The notes under the pieces: generated by a model | The model's input: the letters and a program-made list of their open reading frames with translations, nothing else | Databases searched by the model: none | Told to the model about the DNA's origin: nothing | NCBI RefSeq assembly: GCF_026168515.1 | Contig: NZ_CP093443.1 | Coordinates: 3,968,001-4,032,000, forward strand | Source: Brevibacterium spongiae | Lineage (GTDB): Bacteria > Actinomycetota > Actinomycetes > Actinomycetales > Brevibacteriaceae | Length of the DNA stretch: 64,000 bases | Direction: 5' to 3' | Shown: positions 37,292-46,584 of the stretch, in pieces | How the letters are laid out: the number at the start of each line of letters is the position of its first letter | How positions within the stretch are numbered: the first letter of the stretch is position 1 | Position numbers and translations under genes: made by a program

Positions 37292-37998
37292 CGACGACCG
37301 GCCAGGAGACCGAAGCAGACGCCGAGCAACGCTGCGCTTGCCCCGACGGCAGCGCCGACGACGAAGCCATCGCCGCACGGTCGGTGGCTGCCGGTCGCCC
37401 GGGCGGCGGGAACCGGAGCATCTCCTGACACGGACGAAGCCGCGGGCGCACCCACGACAGTGCCATTCGACTCGGCAGGAGCGGCGGCAGCGGGGAGCAC
37501 GCCCGCGCCCACCTCGGAGCTGGTCGAGGAACCTGCGGGCGCACCTTTCTCCGGCACACCGTCGCGGATGGCCGCGTCGATGTCGGCGAAGAACTTCTTC
37601 GCGATGCGTTTGGCGACCCCGCCGAGCATCCGCTGTCCGACTCCACCGATCGGCCCGCCGAGCACGGCATCGGCTTCCCAGGTGATGTCGCTGCCGCCCT
37701 CGGCTGCGGGTGCCAGTGCCACCGAGATGTCCGCACCGATGGTGCCGGGGCCGCCCGCACCCTTGGCGCTGAGCACGAACGACGTGTCCTCGACCTCCTC
37801 GGAGAAGGCGACGGTGCCCTTGTACGTGCCCTTGATGGCGGCGACGCCCATGGTGAGGACGACGTCGAAGCTGCCCTCACCGGTCCGGGTGAAGCTCTCG
37901 ACTCCCGGAATGGTCGCGGCGAGGATCGACTCGTCGTGGAATGCGGCATAAGCAGTCGCGGGATCGGCGATCATCGTGGCTGTGGAGGAGATGAGCAT
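37288..37998 (-). CDS. coxG: CoxG-like (SRPBCC) protein with C-terminal helix
   Basis: A 236-residue protein. Residues 1-145 are a CoxG/SRPBCC fold (PATAYAAFHDESILAATIPGVESF). A Ser/Ala/Pro-rich linker follows, and one membrane helix ends the protein (about 212-232). In CO dehydrogenase systems CoxG is thought to anchor the enzyme to the membrane, and the tail here fits that. It lies 24 bp after the large-subunit gene. A sequence this close to CoxL also supports joint function. Confidence 0.85.
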   Translation of the reverse strand: MLISSTATMIADPATAYAAFHDESILAATIPGVESFTRTGEGSFDVVLTMGVAAIKGTYKGTVAFSEEVEDTSFVLSAKGAGGPGTIGADISVALAPAAEGGSDITWEADAVLGGPIGGVGQRMLGGVAKRIAKKFFADIDAAIRDGVPEKGAPAGSSTSSEVGAGVLPAAAAPAESNGTVVGAPAASSVSGDAPVPAARATGSHRPCGDGFVVGAAVGASAALLGVCFGLLAGRR

Positions 37999-38022
37999 GG
38001 TTTGGATGTCCTTCGGTCGGAT

Positions 38023-40413
38023 TCAGCGGGAGCGGTTGAGCTCGCCCGCGGCATGGTTCGTTCTCATATGCCACAGGGTCGAGGGGTCCAACGGCATCGA
38101 GCGGATGGGGATCCCTTCGGCGTCCTCGATGGCCGAGGCGATCGCAGTGGCGGCGGGGATCGTGCCGGCTTCGCCGGCCCCCTTGATGCCGAGCGGATTG
38201 AGCGGGCTCGGAGTCTCGAGGTGGTCGGTCTCGACGTGAGGGACCTCGGACGCGAAGGGCATGAGAAAGTCCATGAAGGAGGCGTTGAGCAGCTGTCCGT
38301 CGGCGTCATAGGCCATCTTCTCGTACAGCGCCCCGCCGACTCCTTGGGCCACACCTCCGTGGACCTGCCCCTCGACGACGAGCGGGTTGACCATCGGTCC
38401 GCAGTCGTGGACGACGCAGTAGCGCAGGATTCTGATGTCCGCGGTCTCCGGATCGGTTTCGACGATCGCGGCATGCATGCCGTTGGCCACGGTTGAGCGC
38501 AGCGGCGAGAAGAACTCCTGCTCCTCGAGCCCCGGCTGCTCTCCCGGCCCGATCGAGGGCTCGTCCTCGGCGGAGTCCTTGGCGAACTGGGTGGCCGCCC
38601 GTGCACTCTCGTCGAAGGCGTAGCGCAGCGGGTTCGACAGCACCGACACCGCCGCCAGCGGCATCGACGCGCTGGGATCGCCCTTGACCTGGATCATGCC
38701 CTCGTCGATCTCGAGGTCCTCGGGATCGGCCTCGAGGGACTCACCGGCGATCCGCAGAGCCTTCTGCCGCACCTTCTTCGCGGTGAGGTGGAGTGCGTTG
38801 CCAGCCATGACCGCTCCGCGCGACCCCCATGTGCCCACCGAATAGGGCAGCTTGCGCGTATCGCCGGTCTTGACATGGACTGTCTCGAGCGGGACTCCCA
38901 GCTCATCGGCGACGATCTGGGCGAAGACCGTCGCATGGGCCTGCCCGTGGGTCGTCAGGCCGGTCCAGACGTTCACCCGTCCGGAGGACTCGACCTCGAT
39001 GTGTCCGCCTTCGTAGGGCCCGGCACCGGTGCTCTCGATGTAGCAGGCGAGACCGATGCCCACCCGGCGGCCCTCGGTGCGGGCCTGCTCACGGTAGGTC
39101 TCGAACTCATCCCAGCCGACGATCGATTTGAGTTTGTCCATCGAGGTGACGAAGTCTCCCGAGTCGATGCAGCCCTCGGCTCCGTCCTGCATCCGCAGGC
39201 CCATGGGATGCGGGAAGTCGCGGACGAAGTTGCGCAAACGCACCTCGGTGCGGTCGAGGCCGAGCTCGGCGGCGATCGCGTCCATCGTCCTCTCCATCAT
39301 GAACACCGCATGGGCGCGACCGGCACCACGATACGGGGTGACCATGACGGTGTTCGTGTACAGCGACCAGTACTCGACGCGGAACGCCGGGATCACGTAC
39401 GGGCCCATGATGTGGGTGGAGGTGTTGAGCGGGACGATCACGCCATAGGGCAGGTAGGCCCCGTTGTCATGCCAGAACTTCACGTCGAGTCCGAGAATCC
39501 GTCCCTCGTCGTCGAAGCCGACCTTGACCCACTGGGTCTGCGCTCTCTCATGGGCGGAGGAGATGAAGTGCTCGCGACGATCCTCGGTCCATTTGACAGT
39601 GGTCTCGAGCGCACGCGCGGCGCAGGCCACGGCGAGCTCCTCCGGCCAGGGGTGGTTGATCTTCACACCGAAGGCTCCGCCAACGTCGGGGGTGATGACC
39701 TCGACCCGGGTCAGCGGGATCTCGAGCTTGGCTGCGAGCACGGCCCGCAGCCCTGTGCTCGTCTGTGTCGAGGAGTGGACCTCCAGGCTCTCCTCGCCGG
39801 GGTCCCACCGTGCCACGACGCCCTTGCCCTCCATCGGCATGCAGGCGCTGCGCTCGAATTCGAGGTCGAGTTCGAGGACATGGGGCGCGCCCTCGAGGCC
39901 CGCATCGACATCGCCCACATCCTGCACGATGTGAGCGGCGACGTTGTCCTTCATCCCCTCATGGACGATTCGCGTTCCCTCGCGGGACGCTTCCACTCCG
40001 ACGACGGCCTCGCGGAAGCTGTACTCGACCTCGATACGGTTCGCAGCGTCCTCCGCGATGTAGCGGTTCTCGGCGATGACCATGACGATGGGCTCGCCGA
40101 CGAAGTTCACATGATCCCTGGCCAGGGCGTACCCAGTGTGCGGGGCGACGATCGAGGGATGCGGAATGAGCATCGGCAGCCGTTCTGCAGCCTGTCCGGG
40201 CAGGTCCTCGTGCGTCCACACCGCGATGACGCCGGCGACGTCGAGGGCGCCGGTCACGTCGATGTCGAGGATGTCGGCATGGGCGTGGGGGCTGCGCACG
40301 AATGCGGCGGCGATCGCCGTTCCCGAGACGTCGTCGACATACCGGCCGTGGCCGGTGAGCAGGCGCGGGTCTTCGCGGCGAGTGATCTTCTGGCCGAAGA
40401 GGCGAGTGGTCAT
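38023..40413 (-). CDS. Molybdenum hydroxylase large subunit (form II CoxL/xanthine-dehydrogenase family)
   Basis: A 796-residue Moco subunit. N-terminal fumarylpyruvate-like domain (ITRREDPRLLTGHGRYVDDV) is followed by the Moco domains. The active-site loop reads YRGAGRA; true CO dehydrogenase (form I) has YRCSFR, so this is a form II enzyme acting on some other substrate, probably an N-heterocycle or aldehyde. The catalytic Glu is in IKGAGEAGTIPAA near the C-terminus. Its ATG overlaps the CoxS-like stop, which fixes the start and rejects the longer frame. Confidence 0.9.
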   Translation of the reverse strand: MTTRLFGQKITRREDPRLLTGHGRYVDDVSGTAIAAAFVRSPHAHADILDIDVTGALDVAGVIAVWTHEDLPGQAAERLPMLIPHPSIVAPHTGYALARDHVNFVGEPIVMVIAENRYIAEDAANRIEVEYSFREAVVGVEASREGTRIVHEGMKDNVAAHIVQDVGDVDAGLEGAPHVLELDLEFERSACMPMEGKGVVARWDPGEESLEVHSSTQTSTGLRAVLAAKLEIPLTRVEVITPDVGGAFGVKINHPWPEELAVACAARALETTVKWTEDRREHFISSAHERAQTQWVKVGFDDEGRILGLDVKFWHDNGAYLPYGVIVPLNTSTHIMGPYVIPAFRVEYWSLYTNTVMVTPYRGAGRAHAVFMMERTMDAIAAELGLDRTEVRLRNFVRDFPHPMGLRMQDGAEGCIDSGDFVTSMDKLKSIVGWDEFETYREQARTEGRRVGIGLACYIESTGAGPYEGGHIEVESSGRVNVWTGLTTHGQAHATVFAQIVADELGVPLETVHVKTGDTRKLPYSVGTWGSRGAVMAGNALHLTAKKVRQKALRIAGESLEADPEDLEIDEGMIQVKGDPSASMPLAAVSVLSNPLRYAFDESARAATQFAKDSAEDEPSIGPGEQPGLEEQEFFSPLRSTVANGMHAAIVETDPETADIRILRYCVVHDCGPMVNPLVVEGQVHGGVAQGVGGALYEKMAYDADGQLLNASFMDFLMPFASEVPHVETDHLETPSPLNPLGIKGAGEAGTIPAATAIASAIEDAEGIPIRSMPLDPSTLWHMRTNHAAGELNRSR

Positions 40414-40919
40414 TGCGAGGCCCCCTCTGCGCGCAGTTCGGCGGCTCGACACACTGCGGAGACGATGTTCTGGTAGCCGGTGCAGCGGCAGAGGTTGCCG
40501 GACACGGCCTCGCGCGCCTCCTCCTCGGTGGGGTTCGGATTCTCGTCGATGTAGGCGTCGATGGTCGTGACAAAGCCCGGGGTGCAGAACCCGCACTGGA
40601 GACCGTGGCAGTCGATGAAGGCTTGTTGGACGTCGGACGGGTTCTCGGGATCGTCGCCGATGCCCTCGACCGTTGTTATCTCATGTCCCTGAGCCGTGAC
40701 GGCGAACATCAGGCAGGAGCGCACGGGCTCACCGTCGAGCTGGACCGTGCAGGCCCCGCAGACTCCGTGTTCGCAGCCCACATGGGTGCCCGTCAGCTCC
40801 AGATCCTGCCGGAGCACGTCCGAGAGCAGCTTCCGGTCGGGAACCTCGAGCTCGTGGAGGGTGCCGTTGACTGCGAGTCGGATGTTCGATGTCGGTTCTG
40901 TGCCGATGTCTTCGGTCAT
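40410..40919 (-). CDS. Molybdenum hydroxylase [2Fe-2S] subunit (CoxS-like)
   Basis: A 169-residue protein with two iron-sulfur clusters. The ferredoxin-type cluster uses Cys49, 54, 57 and 69. The alpha-helical cluster uses Cys109, 112, 144 and 146 (CGFCTPG and CRCTGYQ). It passes electrons from Moco to FAD. A hydrophilic N-terminal extension of 10 residues is unremarkable. Both ends overlap neighbours by 4 nt (ATGA), so M, S and L subunits are translated together. Confidence 0.94.
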   Translation of the reverse strand: MTEDIGTEPTSNIRLAVNGTLHELEVPDRKLLSDVLRQDLELTGTHVGCEHGVCGACTVQLDGEPVRSCLMFAVTAQGHEITTVEGIGDDPENPSDVQQAFIDCHGLQCGFCTPGFVTTIDAYIDENPNPTEEEAREAVSGNLCRCTGYQNIVSAVCRAAELRAEGASQ

Positions 40920-41887
40920 GCTCGCCTACTCTCAGTGTCGTCACCGGTCGCCCCGACCAGGCTGTCCTCGCCGCGACCGCTTGCGCCGCGTGCATCTCCG
41001 CGACCGCTTGAGCCGTCGCTGCGGCACAGACGCCGGAACAAGCGGGAGGCGATCACTCCGGCAAGGTGTCTCCGGTAGTCCGCCGAGGCGTGGATGTCCC
41101 CGCCCGGGTCGATGAAGTCACGCACCGCCTCGGCGACCGTTGCAGCGACCGTGGAGGCATCGCCGAGCTCGGCACCTGATACGGCTTCGCCGAGGTCGAG
41201 GATGTCGGGAACGTCGGTGACGGAGACGAATCCGCAGCGCAGCCCCGTCACAGTCTCGCCGTCGACGTCGAGGATCATCCCCACTCCCGCAAGCGCGTAG
41301 TCCCCGCTGCGCCGGGCGAGTTCGTCAAAGCCTGTGCGCGAACCCGCGGGCAGCGCTGGGAAGATCGCACGGGTGATGAGCTCATCGGATTCCAGCGAGG
41401 TCTCCAACGGCCCGATGTTGAGTTCCTCGGCGTCCAATGTCCTCTCACCGCGTCGGCTGCGCGCCTCGATGCGACCACCGGTGAGCGCGAGGACCATCGG
41501 CATCTCGCCGTTGGGGTCGGCATGGGCGATCGATCCGACGGTCGTGCCCCGATTGCGCACCGCGGGGTGCGCAACGAAGCGCAGAGCCTCGCCGAGGAGG
41601 GGGTTGGCCCTGGTGACGTCCGCGCTGCGTTCGACCCGTCGATGTGTGACGCTCGCACCCACGCAGATCTCCTCCGAACCGTCGGCGCCCGAGACCTCGA
41701 GATCGTCGATTCCGGCCACAGAGGTGATGTCGATGAGATCGCTGGGAGCGGCCAGGCGCATGTTGAGGACGGGAACGAGGCTCTGGCCTCCGGCGAGGAT
41801 CTTTCCGGTGTCACCTCGGGCGGCAAGGAGGTCGAGAGTCTCGTCGACTGTCGTCGGTCGATGGATTCGCAGGGGTGATGGCTTCAT
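40916..41887 (-). CDS. Molybdenum hydroxylase FAD subunit (CoxM-like)
   Basis: A 323-residue flavoprotein. The FAD motifs are AGGQSLVPVLNMR and TVGSIAHADPNGEMPMVL. It accepts electrons from the iron-sulfur subunit. The last 30 residues are a Gly/Arg/Ser-rich extension past the normal CoxM end. The ATG at 41887 is 4 nt after the permease stop; a GTG 15 nt upstream, with AGGAA in front, is an alternative start. Confidence 0.9.
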   Translation of the reverse strand: MKPSPLRIHRPTTVDETLDLLAARGDTGKILAGGQSLVPVLNMRLAAPSDLIDITSVAGIDDLEVSGADGSEEICVGASVTHRRVERSADVTRANPLLGEALRFVAHPAVRNRGTTVGSIAHADPNGEMPMVLALTGGRIEARSRRGERTLDAEELNIGPLETSLESDELITRAIFPALPAGSRTGFDELARRSGDYALAGVGMILDVDGETVTGLRCGFVSVTDVPDILDLGEAVSGAELGDASTVAATVAEAVRDFIDPGGDIHASADYRRHLAGVIASRLFRRLCRSDGSSGRGDARGASGRGEDSLVGATGDDTESRRA

Positions 41888-41891
41888 CGTC

Positions 41892-43367
41892 TCATTCACT
41901 CGATTCCTGACCGCGTCGGCCGCGGTCGCTTTCCGCATCATCGACAACACGTCCTTGGTGCCCTTCCCGCCCGACAGAGAGACCAGCCCCACCGGCACCG
42001 CCGTCGGAGTCGGAAAGCATGTCAGCAGGTGCCAACCGGCGGGCAACATGGTACATGACCAGCATCGATATCGTTCCCAAGGCAATTCCCGAGAGGACGA
42101 AATCCTCGCTGAAGTTCAGGCTCACATCGCCGATCGCAATGATCAGACCCGCCGAGACTGGCACGATGTTGAGCGGGTTAGCGAAATTCACGCGGTTCTC
42201 GATCCAGATCTTCGCGCCCAGCATGCCGATCATGCCGTAGAGGACGACGGTGATGCCGCCGAGGACACCCCCGGGCACCGCTGAGATGAGGGCGCCGAAC
42301 TTCGGCGAGAGGCCGAACAGGATCGCCACCAGAGCGGCAACCCAGTAGGCAGCTGTCGAATAGACCCGAGTCGCTGCCATGACTCCGATGTTTTCCGCAT
42401 AAGTCGTCGTCGGAGAACCGCCCACGGAAGTGGCGACGACGGTGGCGACGCCATCGCCGATGACGGCACGCCCCATATACTTGTCAAGGGGGGCTCCCGT
42501 CATCTCTTCCACGGCTTTGACGTGACCAGCATTCTCGGCGACGAGGGCGATGATGCCAGGAAGCATGACGACGATAGCCGCGGCGTTGAAAACAGGCAGA
42601 TGGACACCGACGACTCCGGCCGCGGTGTCGGTCATGGGCGGAAATCCGATCCAGGGCGCCGCAGCGACACCAGAGAAGTCGACACGGAAGTGGGTCGTCA
42701 CCTCACCGGCGGTAGCACTGAAAGAGGTGATCTGGCCGAACACCTGGTCGAAGATCCAGGACAGCACATAGCCGAGCACAAGACCGAGGAAGACAGCGAT
42801 GCGACCGAGGAAGCCACGCACCCATACTGATACGAAGACGATGAAGACCATGACGATGACGGCGATCCACTGGTCCTGAGGCCAATAGGTGTTCGCAACC
42901 ACCGGTGCGAGATTGAAGCCGATCAGCATGACGACGCCACCGGTAACGACGGGCGGAAGGACTTTCATCAGAGCCGCAGAGCCGATGTAGTGGATGAACG
43001 TACCGACGAGCGCAAGGATGACGCCCGAAACCATGATCGCACCGGTGACCTCTGCGGGAGTGCCTCCCTGAGCGGTGACAGCTGTGACGCCTCCGACGAA
43101 GGCGGCCGAGGTACCGACATAGCTGGGCACCTTGCCCTTGACGATGAGCAGGAAGATGATTGTGCCGACTCCGGACATCATGACTGCCAGCTGCGGGTTG
43201 AGCCCCATGATGATCGGGAATACGAAGGTCGCTCCGAACATCGCAACGACGTGCTGGATGCCGAGCCCTACGGTCCTGCCCCACGACAGGCGCTCGTCCG
43301 GTGCAACAGCCCGCCCAGGCGCTATGGTCTTTCCATCGCCGTGGAGCTTCCAGGAAAACATCGACAT
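41892..43367 (-). CDS. NCS2 nucleobase permease (UraA-like)
   Basis: A 491-residue transporter with 14 predicted helices. The NCS2 signature is TYAENIGVMAATRVYS, which matches the uracil-type (UraA) motif rather than the QxxGxxxxT form of xanthine and urate permeases. This suggests a pyrimidine or a similar small cyclic ureide as substrate. A hydrophilic Asp/Gly-rich tail of about 45 residues follows the last helix. GAGGAGAAGCAC before the ATG at 43367 fixes the start. First gene of the molybdenum hydroxylase operon. Confidence 0.87.
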   Translation of the reverse strand: MSMFSWKLHGDGKTIAPGRAVAPDERLSWGRTVGLGIQHVVAMFGATFVFPIIMGLNPQLAVMMSGVGTIIFLLIVKGKVPSYVGTSAAFVGGVTAVTAQGGTPAEVTGAIMVSGVILALVGTFIHYIGSAALMKVLPPVVTGGVVMLIGFNLAPVVANTYWPQDQWIAVIVMVFIVFVSVWVRGFLGRIAVFLGLVLGYVLSWIFDQVFGQITSFSATAGEVTTHFRVDFSGVAAAPWIGFPPMTDTAAGVVGVHLPVFNAAAIVVMLPGIIALVAENAGHVKAVEEMTGAPLDKYMGRAVIGDGVATVVATSVGGSPTTTYAENIGVMAATRVYSTAAYWVAALVAILFGLSPKFGALISAVPGGVLGGITVVLYGMIGMLGAKIWIENRVNFANPLNIVPVSAGLIIAIGDVSLNFSEDFVLSGIALGTISMLVMYHVARRLAPADMLSDSDGGAGGAGLSVGREGHQGRVVDDAESDRGRRGQESSE

Positions 43368-43573
43368 GTGCTTCTCCTCGTCCATTTGCATCAGGTCGAA
43401 CGATCCTGACTCAAGGCGGCACGGCCACTTGAACCGACGATCGGACGTCTTTGGATGATCCGGGTTAGGTTCAGACTCTATTTCGCCGATGAGGCCCGTA
43501 TCACGTCATTATCTGCCAAATAGTCACTCTCTCCTTCGGCACTCTTCGCCAACACCTTAGGTTGAGCTCGTCC
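43368..43573 (-). other. Promoter region of the permease/hydroxylase operon
   Basis: 206 bp between the pucR-like gene's end and the permease start. It is less GC-rich near 43490-43540. I see no clear terminator for the regulator and no strongly consensus promoter. A PucR-family binding site is expected here but cannot be read by eye. Confidence 0.4.
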
Positions 43574-45343
43574 TCAGGGCAGCTTGACGATCTGCAGAGC
43601 GAGAGCAAGTGAGAGCCGCAGATCGGGATCCTCGGTGAAGGGCCCGACCATCTGCTCGAGTTTGCCGATTCGGTAGCGCAGAGTGTTGTAGTGGAAGAAC
43701 AGGGCTCGCGCGGTCTCGGCGACGTTGAGATGATGGTCAAGTAGCGCCTGCAGGGTCTCACGCAGGCCTGCGTACTCCTCCTTGGCATCCGTCGCCAATG
43801 GTCCGAGGACCTCTTCGGCGAACTTGCGCAGCTCGGTCTGCTCCCCGACCTGGAGCAGCAGCCGGTAGACGCCGAGAGAGTCATAGTGACGCAGACCCTG
43901 ACCGCGGTCGAGCTGCCGACCGACCTCGAGCGCGCGCATCGCCTCCTGATAGGCCGGCGCCAGACGCGAGACGCCCTCGGCAGGGCGTGAGATACCGACA
44001 GAGAACTGTCGCCTGCCCCCTCCCCCGTGTCCCCTCACCGAGGAGACGAACTCCTCCAAACGACGAACGATCCGCTCTCGCGGCTCTGCCGCCAGGAGCA
44101 CGATCACCTGATCGCCCGAGCCGACGACCGCCGCACGGGGATCGAACTGGGAGACGACCTTCGTCCAGGCGTTGGCGAACAGCGCCTGCATCGTCCGCTT
44201 ATTGCTCGCATCCGTGGAGTCGGATTCGGAATCGACTTCGGCGACAGCGATGCTGATGGGCCGGTCGAGGTCCCAACCAAGCGAATACGCGTGGGAAAGA
44301 ACCCGGCCAGTCGAGGCGATGTGACCACGCAGAACCTCGAGGACGAAATCGGTGCGGTATTTGCTCTCGACAGCAGTGATGGCCTGTTCACGGGTGATGA
44401 CGAGTGCTGCCGCAGCCGCCGCCTGTTCCAGCAGACGGAAGTCACCTGCCCGCAGCGTACGGGTGCCGAAGGCGACGATCCGGCCGAGGTTCTGAGCGGG
44501 CAGAGTCTCGGCCGCCGGTCTCCTGCCTCCCTCGATGACAACGTTTCCCCAATTCAGTACCGCGCTCATGGTGCCGTCGCCTTCTCGGTGCTCAGGACCT
44601 CGGGGATTCGCGTGGCGGCTGATGCCAGCAGGTTCGTCCTCGACACGGAAGCGGCCCGAACGATCGAAGCACTCGAGACCGGAGACCTCGGCAGACGTGG
44701 CCTCCGCATCGGCCGTGCGCAGACATCTCACACGGCCGTCAAGCGTCGTCACCGCTGCAGCCACACCCGTCCACTGAGCGAGCATGCGGCACACGTCTGC
44801 GAGGTCCCCGCCACCGACCACTACATCGACGAGCTCGCGCATGGACGCCTCAGTGCGGGCAATGACCTGAGCCCGCCGGTCGAGATTGCCGGTGAGCACC
44901 TCCTGCATGATCTCGTCGAAACCGACGTCCTCGCCGAGGTGGATGAGCGGCAGGCCGAGAGCATCCGCGGCCTTCACGGCAGCCTCGGGGATCTGCTCCA
45001 GATAGCGCCCGGATTTGAGACCGATCGCCGCCAACCCATGCTGATCGAAGGTTTCGAGCAGCCCCTCAAGATCCTCGGGACGATCACGGATCGGATACGC
45101 GGTTGTGAGCATCAGCTCCCCGGGCTTGACCCAGGGCAGGATGTCCGGGACCTCCATGACGTTCGAAAGCTCGACGACTCTGTCGAGACCAGCGGCACCG
45201 CCGATGAGTCGGGCCCCACGCATGCTCGGCAGTCTGAGCACATCCGCCACGGTGAGGGATTCGGCGGAGAAACCGTGTCCTTCTCCCGCCTCGAATGTCA
45301 ATTCCTGCTGACCGCATCCCGAATCCTTGGCATCATTTGACAT
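43574..45343 (-). CDS. PucR-family transcriptional regulator
   Basis: A 589-residue regulator. The PucR N-terminal domain (LTVADVLRLPSMRGARLIGG onward) covers about 30-155. A middle region contains the GGDEF-related part typical of the family. The C-terminal PucR HTH_30 domain (LDHHLNVAETARALFFHYNTLRYRIGKLEQ) ends the protein. In Bacillus, PucR controls purine catabolism. The gene stands between two catabolic units: upstream of the permease operon and divergent from allH, with only 35 bp between the starts. No ribosome binding site precedes its ATG. Confidence 0.9.
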   Translation of the reverse strand: MSNDAKDSGCGQQELTFEAGEGHGFSAESLTVADVLRLPSMRGARLIGGAAGLDRVVELSNVMEVPDILPWVKPGELMLTTAYPIRDRPEDLEGLLETFDQHGLAAIGLKSGRYLEQIPEAAVKAADALGLPLIHLGEDVGFDEIMQEVLTGNLDRRAQVIARTEASMRELVDVVVGGGDLADVCRMLAQWTGVAAAVTTLDGRVRCLRTADAEATSAEVSGLECFDRSGRFRVEDEPAGISRHANPRGPEHREGDGTMSAVLNWGNVVIEGGRRPAAETLPAQNLGRIVAFGTRTLRAGDFRLLEQAAAAAALVITREQAITAVESKYRTDFVLEVLRGHIASTGRVLSHAYSLGWDLDRPISIAVAEVDSESDSTDASNKRTMQALFANAWTKVVSQFDPRAAVVGSGDQVIVLLAAEPRERIVRRLEEFVSSVRGHGGGGRRQFSVGISRPAEGVSRLAPAYQEAMRALEVGRQLDRGQGLRHYDSLGVYRLLLQVGEQTELRKFAEEVLGPLATDAKEEYAGLRETLQALLDHHLNVAETARALFFHYNTLRYRIGKLEQMVGPFTEDPDLRLSLALALQIVKLP

Positions 45344-45366
45344 GCATTGACGATAACAGGGCGGGA

Positions 45367-45372
45367 TACTCT
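45367..45372 (+). promoter_or_regulatory. Leaderless-type -10 hexamer of allH
   Basis: TACTCT, 6 nt, then ATG at 45379. It lies in the 35-bp gap shared with the PucR-family start, so the regulator could repress or activate both directions. Confidence 0.45.
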
Positions 45373-45378
45373 GTCGAA

Positions 45379-46584
45379 ATGAGGTCTCGGTCCGTGGTTC
45401 TTCCCGCCACCGCTTCCCTCCTGCCGGTCCCCCGGATCGAGGCGGCGCGGGTCGGCGGCGCTGACCATTCCCCGATCGACCGCACCTCCGCCGACGTCTA
45501 CCCGGCCCTCGCCGGGGTCAGTGCTGCTCCTGCCGGGAATGGCGCTGCCCGCGCCGAGGTGGTCCATGTGTTCAGCGCGGGATTCTACCTCGCAGTCGAC
45601 GACCCCTATGACCCCCGAGGTCCCGGCAGACGCCTGTTGCCCATCTTGGGGCCTGCCGCCCTCCAGCTGCCCTTCGGACTCAGAGTTCCGCAGCTCGGTC
45701 GTGAGCACCTCGCGACGCTGCGGCCGGGGACCCCTGCACGGGTGATCCCCGCCGCCTCAGCGCTGCGACGCGGTTCTCATCCGCCGATCGTCGAAGACCA
45801 TGCCCCCTCACCTCGGAGGATCGAATTATCTGACTTCGCGCTCGACATCGTCCGGACTCACCGGCCGCTGCGTGTGAAGGCGCGGTCGTGGAAGGGCCTC
45901 GACCCGGCAACGCTGGCTGCCCTGGCCGGCCATCTGCGTCCCGGGCTGTCGAATCTGGGCTCCCGTGCCGGAGACCTCGCCTCCGCCCTCCTCGACGAGG
46001 ACGTCGCCGACTCCGAGGCTGGGGTGCGAGCTCTCATCGGCGCCGGGCCCGGCAGCACCCCCAGCGGTGACGACGCTCTGTCCGGCATCGCCCTCGCGCT
46101 CCGATCCACAGGCAGGAACCCTCCGCTCGATCTGCTTTCGCGCACAGTCGAACCCATCGACCTCGCCCACGCGACTCCTGCACTGTCGGCCGCGCTCATC
46201 CGTGCGGCCGTAGCCGGTCACTGCGTACCCGAGGTCGCGGCGGCGATCGAGGCCGCCCACAGGCTGCTGACGGCGCACAGGACGGAACCGCCGCCTCGGT
46301 CGGCCGCCTCCGAAACCTCGGCTGCGGGCTTCCTCGCCGTGCTCTCTCCGCTCGACCGGATCGGCCACAGTTCCGGCCACGACCTGTTCACGGGATTCCA
46401 CGCCGTCCTCACAGCTCTGACCTGTAGCCGCCCTTCGCGCCCGAAGTCGAGCCCCTTGTTGCCACCACCCCGACCTCCGTCCGCGGCGATGATCCGCATC
46501 CGCGTCAGCGACGGCCCGCGAGAGTCGGCCTGCATTCCGACCCAGCACTCTTCGAAAGGTACTCATCCATGCCACGTTCACTGA
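45379..46584 (+). CDS. allH: AllH-like (DUF2877) carbamoyltransferase subunit
   Basis: A 401-residue DUF2877 protein. Family marks are GAGPGSTPSGDDALSGIALAL in the middle and GHSSGHDLFTGFHAVL near the end. Escherichia coli YlbF (AllH) is one of three subunits of oxamate carbamoyltransferase with FdrA (AllF) and YlbE (AllG). The other two are encoded by the next gene as a single fusion, which overlaps this one by 16 nt. The C-terminal 55 residues are Pro/Ser/Arg-rich and look unstructured. The ATG at 45379 is preferred for its leaderless -10 hexamer. Confidence 0.83.
   Translation: MRSRSVVLPATASLLPVPRIEAARVGGADHSPIDRTSADVYPALAGVSAAPAGNGAARAEVVHVFSAGFYLAVDDPYDPRGPGRRLLPILGPAALQLPFGLRVPQLGREHLATLRPGTPARVIPAASALRRGSHPPIVEDHAPSPRRIELSDFALDIVRTHRPLRVKARSWKGLDPATLAALAGHLRPGLSNLGSRAGDLASALLDEDVADSEAGVRALIGAGPGSTPSGDDALSGIALALRSTGRNPPLDLLSRTVEPIDLAHATPALSAALIRAAVAGHCVPEVAAAIEAAHRLLTAHRTEPPPRSAASETSAAGFLAVLSPLDRIGHSSGHDLFTGFHAVLTALTCSRPSRPKSSPLLPPPRPPSAAMIRIRVSDGPRESACIPTQHSSKGTHPCHVH

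Noticed and set aside
38788-40476. 562-codon open frame opposite the hydroxylase large subunit
   Set aside because: A high-GC shadow of the minus-strand gene: no recognisable domain, and the opposite frame has full family motifs.
38023-43367. Reading the CoxMSL-type genes as CO dehydrogenase
   Set aside because: The active-site loop is YRGAGRA rather than the cysteine-bearing YRCSFR of true CO dehydrogenases.
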